From an uncultured Lachnospiraceae bacterium (GTDB lineage: Bacteria > Bacillota > Clostridia > Lachnospirales > Lachnospiraceae), in NCBI GenBank assembly GCA_910583605.1, contig CAJTXN010000001.1, positions 1 to 64,000 of the forward strand: a DNA stretch of 64,000 nucleotides, read 5' to 3'. The notes beneath the pieces were generated by a model. It did not search any database. It was not told the origin of the DNA and saw nothing but the letters and a program-made list of their open reading frames with translations. The position numbers and the translations under genes are program-made. Shown here in pieces: positions 59,952-64,000 of the stretch. Each line of letters starts with the position of its first letter. Within the stretch, counting starts at the first letter, position 1.

Positions 59952-59980
59952 TTGACAATTTACTTAAAATATTATAAAAT
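59952..59980 (+). promoter_or_regulatory. Upstream promoter of recA
   Basis: Consensus TTGACA (59952-59957), 17-bp spacer, TAAAAT (59975-59980). It is not overlapped by a LexA box, so it could give a basal level of recA transcript. Confidence 0.65.
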
Positions 59981-60052
59981 ACAACAAATAATAAATGTGA
60001 TTTCTGCGGGTTGGTTAAATAGTACATAACATGAAAATTTAATATTTTATTA

Positions 60053-60081
60053 TTGACAAATAAATCCATATAGTTTATTAT
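60053..60081 (+). promoter_or_regulatory. SOS-controlled promoter of recA
   Basis: TTGACA (60053-60058), 17-bp spacer, TATTAT (60076-60081). The LexA box begins at about +5, so LexA should block this promoter. Confidence 0.75.
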
Positions 60082-60092
60082 GGATACAGAAA

Positions 60093-60106
60093 CGAACATT
60101 AGTTCG
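60093..60106. promoter_or_regulatory. LexA (SOS) box of recA
   Basis: CGAACATTAGTTCG is a perfect match to the Gram-positive LexA consensus CGAAC-N4-GTTCG, immediately downstream of the recA promoter. Confidence 0.85.
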
Positions 60107-60134
60107 AAAAATGAAGTAAATGGAGGATGGTTTG

Positions 60135-61223
60135 ATGGATAATAGCGAAAAACTAAAAGCATTGGATTCTGCACTGGCGCAGATAGAGAAGCAGCATGGC
60201 AAGGGTTCCGTTATGAAGCTGGGAGATTCAAATGCTTCCATGAATATAGAAACAATTCCCACAGGAGCATTGAGCCTGGATATTGCATTGGGAATCGGTG
60301 GTCTGCCAAAAGGAAGAGTGGTAGAGATTTACGGACCGGAGTCCAGTGGTAAGACCACGGTTGCACTGCATATGATTGCGGAAGTACAGAAACGCGGCGG
60401 TATAGCCGGCTTTATCGATGCAGAGCATGCACTTGACCCGGTTTATGCAAGGGCGATTGGTGTAGACATTGATAATTTATATATCTCGCAGCCGGATTTT
60501 GGTGAACAGGCACTGGAGATTACGGAAACATTTGTACGAAGCGGTGCGGTAGACATTATAATTGTGGATTCCGTAGCTGCACTTGTACCAAAGGCAGAGA
60601 TTGACGGAGACATGGGGGATTCCCATGTGGGACTGCAGGCAAGACTGATGTCCCAGGCATTGAGAAAACTGACGGCAATTATCAGTAAGACCAACTGTAT
60701 TGTGGTATTTATTAATCAGCTTCGGGAGAAAGTCGGAGTTATGTTTGGTAATCCGGAAACCACTACCGGCGGAAGGGCATTAAAGTTTTATTCTTCCGTG
60801 AGAATGGATGTCAGAAGGATAGAGACACTGAAGCAGAGTGGGGAAATGGTTGGAAACAGAGCCCGTGTAAAGGTAGTTAAGAATAAAGTGGCGCCTCCGT
60901 TTAAAGAAGCAGAATTTGATATCATGTTTGGTCAGGGAATATCAAGAGAAGGCGATGTTTTGGATTTGGCGGCAGAATTAGGTGTAATCGTAAAGAGCGG
61001 TGCCTGGTATGCATATAAGGACGATAAAATCGGTCAGGGCAGGGAAAATGCCAAGATGACGCTGAAAAATCATCCGGAAATGCTGGAAGAGGTTGAAAAT
61101 GCCGTTCGTGAACACTATGGCCTTCCAATTTCAGGCGGGGCAAAGAAAGAGACTCCGTCAGAAGAAAAGAAGGAGGAAGAGAAAAAGACCAGGGCAAAAT
61201 CCAAGGATAAGGCAGAGGAGTAA
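60135..61223 (+). CDS. recA: Recombinase RecA
   Basis: DNA strand-exchange ATPase (362 residues) and activator of LexA self-cleavage. Walker [10 protein letters not shown], the [14 protein letters not shown] strand, the DNA-binding loop region [13 protein letters not shown] and [13 protein letters not shown] are all present; the C-terminal tail is acidic and lysine-rich. Start at ATG 60135, 7 nt after TGGAGGA; an in-frame ATG at 60120 lies upstream of that site. Overlaps recX by 1 bp. Confidence 0.97.
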   Translation: MDNSEKLKALDSALAQIEKQHGKGSVMKLGDSNASMNIETIPTGALSLDIALGIGGLPKGRVVEIYGPESSGKTTVALHMIAEVQKRGGIAGFIDAEHALDPVYARAIGVDIDNLYISQPDFGEQALEITETFVRSGAVDIIIVDSVAALVPKAEIDGDMGDSHVGLQARLMSQALRKLTAIISKTNCIVVFINQLREKVGVMFGNPETTTGGRALKFYSSVRMDVRRIETLKQSGEMVGNRARVKVVKNKVAPPFKEAEFDIMFGQGISREGDVLDLAAELGVIVKSGAWYAYKDDKIGQGRENAKMTLKNHPEMLEEVENAVREHYGLPISGGAKKETPSEEKKEEEKKTRAKSKDKAEE

Positions 61224-61858
61224 TGTTAGTAACATCCATTCACAAGCTGGACAAAAAAAAGAGTCTGATTCATCTGGATGAAGATATTAAAATATCCTTA
61301 TATAATTCCGAGTTGTATAAATATGGAATTCGGGAACAGACAGAGCTTAGCGATGAGATATCCAGAGAGATTTTCGAGGTTCTGCTTCCAAGACGGGCCA
61401 GAGAGCGTGTATTTTATATGCTGAAGGATTCCGATAAGTCGGAACAGGATGTCAGACGAAAGCTTTTAACGGCGTATTATCCGGAGGATATTGTGGAAGC
61501 AGTCATCCGTTATATGAAAGATATGAAATATATAGATGACAGAAGATATGCAGATAATTATATCCGTGGTAATCGAAGACAGAAAAGTATCAACCGTATG
61601 AAACAAGAGTTATATTTTCATGGAGTAGAAAAATCGGTTATTTGTGAAGCGGTAAATTCCTTTGAAGAAGAGTGGGATTTATTATCTGAAGAACAGCAGA
61701 GGATTATTCATAAGGAATTTATACGCCGAAAATATGATTTTCGGAATGAGGATGAGAAGCTGAAAAATAAAATTATCCAGTCATTAATGCGCAAAGGTTT
61801 TAACTTTGATGATATTCAATCTGTTTATCGGAAGCTGAAGGAAGAGAGCGAAACATAG
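61223..61858 (+). CDS. recX: Regulatory protein RecX
   Basis: Helical-repeat protein of 211 residues that modulates RecA filaments. Typical stretches are DVRRKLLTAYYPEDIVEAVI, YIDDRRYADNYIRGN, and C-terminal RKGFNFDDIQSVYRKLKEE. The ATG overlaps the recA stop codon, so the two should be translated from one mRNA. Confidence 0.93.
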   Translation: MLVTSIHKLDKKKSLIHLDEDIKISLYNSELYKYGIREQTELSDEISREIFEVLLPRRARERVFYMLKDSDKSEQDVRRKLLTAYYPEDIVEAVIRYMKDMKYIDDRRYADNYIRGNRRQKSINRMKQELYFHGVEKSVICEAVNSFEEEWDLLSEEQQRIIHKEFIRRKYDFRNEDEKLKNKIIQSLMRKGFNFDDIQSVYRKLKEESET

Positions 61859-61876
61859 TATGTTTCAGATAAATAA

Positions 61877-61915
61877 CCGGAAGATATCAGACCGCTGATG
61901 TCTTCCGGCATTTTT
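61877..61915 (+). terminator. Terminator of the recA-recX operon
   Basis: CCGGAAGATATCAG (61877-61890) pairs with CTGATGTCTTCCGG (61895-61908) with one non-standard pair; CATTTTTT follows. Confidence 0.85.
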
Positions 61916-62046
61916 TACGACAAAATTGAATTTACTTTCAGCAGCATCATGCAAGACCTTTTTTGTGAATAAGTGCAATGTGTATAGTTATAGAACCGTT
62001 AAGTACTATTTTTTTTACAATTTGTATAGAAAAGGAGCAACTTTAC

Positions 62047-62075
62047 TTGACATAATTATAAAAACAGTATAAAAT
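62047..62075 (+). promoter_or_regulatory. Promoter of rny
   Basis: TTGACA (62047-62052), 17-bp spacer, TAAAAT (62070-62075). The leader before rny is about 40 nt. The rest of the gap after the recX terminator shows no gene. Confidence 0.75.
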
Positions 62076-62122
62076 TTATATGTTGTAATTGTACAATGAA
62101 AACTAAATAAGGAGGTGCTCCT

Positions 62123-63679
62123 GTGAACGATATTACATTAGTAATTGTCAGCGTTATCATTACCTTATGTATTGTTGCTCCAACTTCTTGGTTTTTTGCA
62201 ATTGCCCATCATAAAAAGAACTTTGAGTCAAAGATTGGCAGTGCGGAAGAAAAATCAAGAGAGATTATAGATGAAGCTTTAAAGACAGCGGAAACTACAA
62301 AGCGAGAAGCAGTATTGGAAGCGAAGGAAGAGTCGTTAAAGACTAAGAATGAGCTTGAAAAGGAAACGAAAGAGCGCAGAGCAGAAATTCAGCGTTATGA
62401 GAAGCGGGTTCTTTCTAAAGAAGAAGCTTTGGACAAGAAATCAGAGCAGATGGAGAAGAAAGAAAATGCTTTAATGAAGCGTGAAGAAGAAGTTGCTAAA
62501 ATGCGTGAAGACGTAGCTAAACTTAATGAACAAAGATTACAGGAACTGGAACGAATCTCTGGACTTACCTCCGAACAGGCAAAAGAATATTTGTTAAAAA
62601 CTGTTGAAGAAGAAGTGAAAATTGATACTGCTAAGATGGTGAAAGAACTTGAAAGCAGGGCTAAAGAAGAAGCTGGTAAAAAAGCAAAGGAATATGTTGT
62701 GACTGCAATTCAGAAATGTGCTGCCGACCATGTGGCAGAGACAACAATTTCCGTTGTACAACTCCCTAACGATGAAATGAAAGGAAGAATTATAGGTAGA
62801 GAAGGACGTAATATACGTACACTTGAAACTATGACAGGTGTTGATCTTATTATAGATGATACCCCTGAAGCAGTTATTCTTTCGGGATTTGATCCAATCA
62901 GACGTGAAGTTGCACGTATTGCATTGGAGAAGCTGATTGTGGATGGAAGAATTCATCCGGCAAGAATCGAGGAGATGGTTGAAAAGGCTCAGAAAGAAGT
63001 AGAAACAATGATGCGGGAGGAAGGCGAAGCCGCAACATTGGAAGTTGGTGTTCATGGAATTCATCCGGAACTGGTTAAATTGCTGGGTAAGATGAAATTC
63101 AGAACAAGTTATGGACAAAATGCATTGAAGCACTCCATTGAGGTGGCACAGTTATCAGGACTTTTAGCTGCTGAAATCGGTGTGGATGTTAGAATGGCCA
63201 AAAGAGCCGGTCTGCTTCATGACATCGGTAAATCCGTTGATCATGAAATGGAAGGCTCCCACATTCAGATTGGTGTAGATTTATGTAGAAAATACAAAGA
63301 ATCTCCGATTGTTATCAATTCAGTGGAATCTCATCACGGTGATGTAGAACCTGAATCATTGATTGCATGTATTGTTCAAGCTGCTGACACTATTTCAGCC
63401 GCCAGACCAGGTGCCAGACGTGAGACTCTGGAAACCTATACCAACAGATTAAAACAATTAGAAGATATAACAAACGCCTACAAGGGTGTAGAGAAATCTT
63501 TTGCAATTCAGGCAGGTAGAGAGATTCGAGTAATGGTAGTTCCTGATCAGATCAGTGATGCAGATATGGTTTTACTGGCAAGAGATATATCAAAGCAGAT
63601 TGAGCAGGAATTAGAATATCCGGGACAAATTAAAGTAAGTGTAATTCGTGAAAGCAGAGTTATCGATTACGCGAAATAG
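62123..63679 (+). CDS. rny: Ribonuclease Y
   Basis: Membrane-anchored endoribonuclease (518 residues) that starts mRNA decay in Firmicutes. An N-terminal transmembrane helix (about 5-25), a long coiled coil (about 30-190), a KH domain ([20 protein letters not shown]) and an HD domain ([18 protein letters not shown]) are in the expected order. It starts at GTG 62123, 7 nt after GGAGG, with its own promoter and terminator. Confidence 0.96.
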   Translation: MNDITLVIVSVIITLCIVAPTSWFFAIAHHKKNFESKIGSAEEKSREIIDEALKTAETTKREAVLEAKEESLKTKNELEKETKERRAEIQRYEKRVLSKEEALDKKSEQMEKKENALMKREEEVAKMREDVAKLNEQRLQELERISGLTSEQAKEYLLKTVEEEVKIDTAKMVKELESRAKEEAGKKAKEYVVTAIQKCAADHVAETTISVVQLPNDEMKGRIIGREGRNIRTLETMTGVDLIIDDTPEAVILSGFDPIRREVARIALEKLIVDGRIHPARIEEMVEKAQKEVETMMREEGEAATLEVGVHGIHPELVKLLGKMKFRTSYGQNALKHSIEVAQLSGLLAAEIGVDVRMAKRAGLLHDIGKSVDHEMEGSHIQIGVDLCRKYKESPIVINSVESHHGDVEPESLIACIVQAADTISAARPGARRETLETYTNRLKQLEDITNAYKGVEKSFAIQAGREIRVMVVPDQISDADMVLLARDISKQIEQELEYPGQIKVSVIRESRVIDYAK

Positions 63680-63697
63680 CATTCAAACTAAAAAGAA

Positions 63698-63750
63698 GAA
63701 TCTGAAAATCCAATATTTATAACAGATCATTGGATTTTCAGGTTCTTTTT
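63698..63750 (+). terminator. Terminator of rny
   Basis: A 17-bp stem, GAATCTGAAAATCCAAT (63698-63714) with ATTGGATTTTCAGGTTC (63729-63745), one G-U pair, followed by TTTTT. Confidence 0.88.
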
Positions 63751-63773
63751 GTTTAAGGAAATATATTTTTTTA

Positions 63774-63802
63774 TTGCAAAATTATATATGTTATATTAAA
63801 AT
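63774..63802 (+). promoter_or_regulatory. Promoter of the aminotransferase at the window end
   Basis: TTGCAA (63774-63779), 17-bp spacer, TAAAAT (63797-63802). Confidence 0.65.
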
Positions 63803-63835
63803 AGACGAGATAAAAATATATGCGGAGGTTCTGTG

Positions 63836-64000
63836 ATGAAATCATACAAAGAGATGAGCAAAGAAGAATTACAGGAAATAAAAGAATCACTGGAAAAAGA
63901 ATATGCAAGAGCTGCAGGCATGGGCTTAAATCTGAATATGTCAAGAGGAAAGCCGTCAGCTTCACAGCTTGATTTAACCATGGATATGTTGAATACGGTT
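63836..64000 (+). CDS. Aminotransferase, aspartate type (partial, cut by window end)
   Basis: Only the first 55 codons are in the window. ATG 63836 lies 7 nt after GGAGG (63824-63828). The sequence starts with a charged helix (MKSYKEMSKEELQEIKESLE) and then NMSRGKPSASQLDLTMDML, which matches the N-terminus of the PLP-dependent aspartate aminotransferase group of Clostridia and actinobacteria. The catalytic part lies outside the window, so the call rests on this signature alone. Confidence 0.7.
   Translation, partial: MKSYKEMSKEELQEIKESLEKEYARAAGMGLNLNMSRGKPSASQLDLTMDMLNTV

Noticed and set aside
1..64000. CRISPR arrays, insertion sequences, prophage, tRNA or rRNA genes
   Set aside because: No regularly spaced repeats, transposase or integrase motifs, or tRNA/rRNA-like sequences were recognised by reading.

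Overview
The window is a stretch of a low-GC Gram-positive chromosome, most likely an anaerobic, endospore-forming member of the Clostridia close to Lachnospiraceae. This rests on the complete spoIIIAA-AH operon, spoIVB and spo0A, the standard clostridial order xseA-xseB-ispA-dxs-tlyA-nadK-argR-recN-spoIVB-spo0A, sigma-A-type promoters, Bacillus-type LexA boxes, and frequent AGGAGG ribosome-binding sites with some TTG and GTG starts. I see no tRNA, rRNA, CRISPR array, prophage or insertion sequence. The assignment comes from gene content and motifs only.

Layout. (1) 81-5822: a fructose PTS operon, fruR-fruK-fruA-ptsH-ptsI, so fructose import carries its own HPr and Enzyme I; this HPr has Ala where the regulatory Ser46 normally sits. 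(2) 5872-10929: a sulfur amino-acid (probably cystine) uptake operon: promoter, a 41-residue Cys/Met-rich leader peptide, an intrinsic terminator, an SGNH esterase, two polar amino-acid permeases, ATPase, binding lipoprotein and a LysR regulator. (3) 11021-16426: metN-metI-metQ plus an FAD-linked 2-hydroxyacid dehydrogenase and a methionine-type aminotransferase, a set that could turn hydroxy- and keto-methionine into methionine; a near-perfect 25-bp palindrome separates metI from metQ. (4) 16410-18077 (minus): yolD-like and Y-family DNA polymerase genes under a candidate LexA box.

(5) 18164-27930: an orphan short flagellin-like gene (minus) diverges from a signalling cluster: FIST sensor; an 859-residue fusion of ferredoxin, [FeFe]-hydrogenase-like H-cluster domain, Fe-S domain, degenerate GGDEF and intact EAL; a 1104-residue TPR/GAF-like/GGDEF protein; and a CapA-like lipoprotein. 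This cluster is the best candidate for an undescribed system: redox or hydrogen sensing coupled to c-di-GMP turnover. (6) 27955-33206: acetolactate synthase genes (large subunit with a four-Cys insertion) and an ABC importer behind a promoter with a perfect 11-bp inverted repeat.

(7) 33241-39019: the spoIIIA operon with a sigma-E-like promoter and an unusual 270-bp structured gap between spoIIIAE and spoIIIAF. (8) 39020-50371: Asp23/Gls24-family gene, nusB, xseAB, ispA, dxs, tlyA, nadK, argR, recN, spoIVB and spo0A, the last with a 0A box upstream. (9) 50432-54855: glgA behind a structured leader, an HD-domain gene, a decayed gene region and rqcH on the minus strand. (10) 54940-64000: yicC, remA, gmk, rpoZ, rimO, pgsA, cinA (C-terminal domain only), a small membrane protein, recA (tandem promoters, perfect LexA box), recX, rny and the first 55 codons of an aminotransferase.
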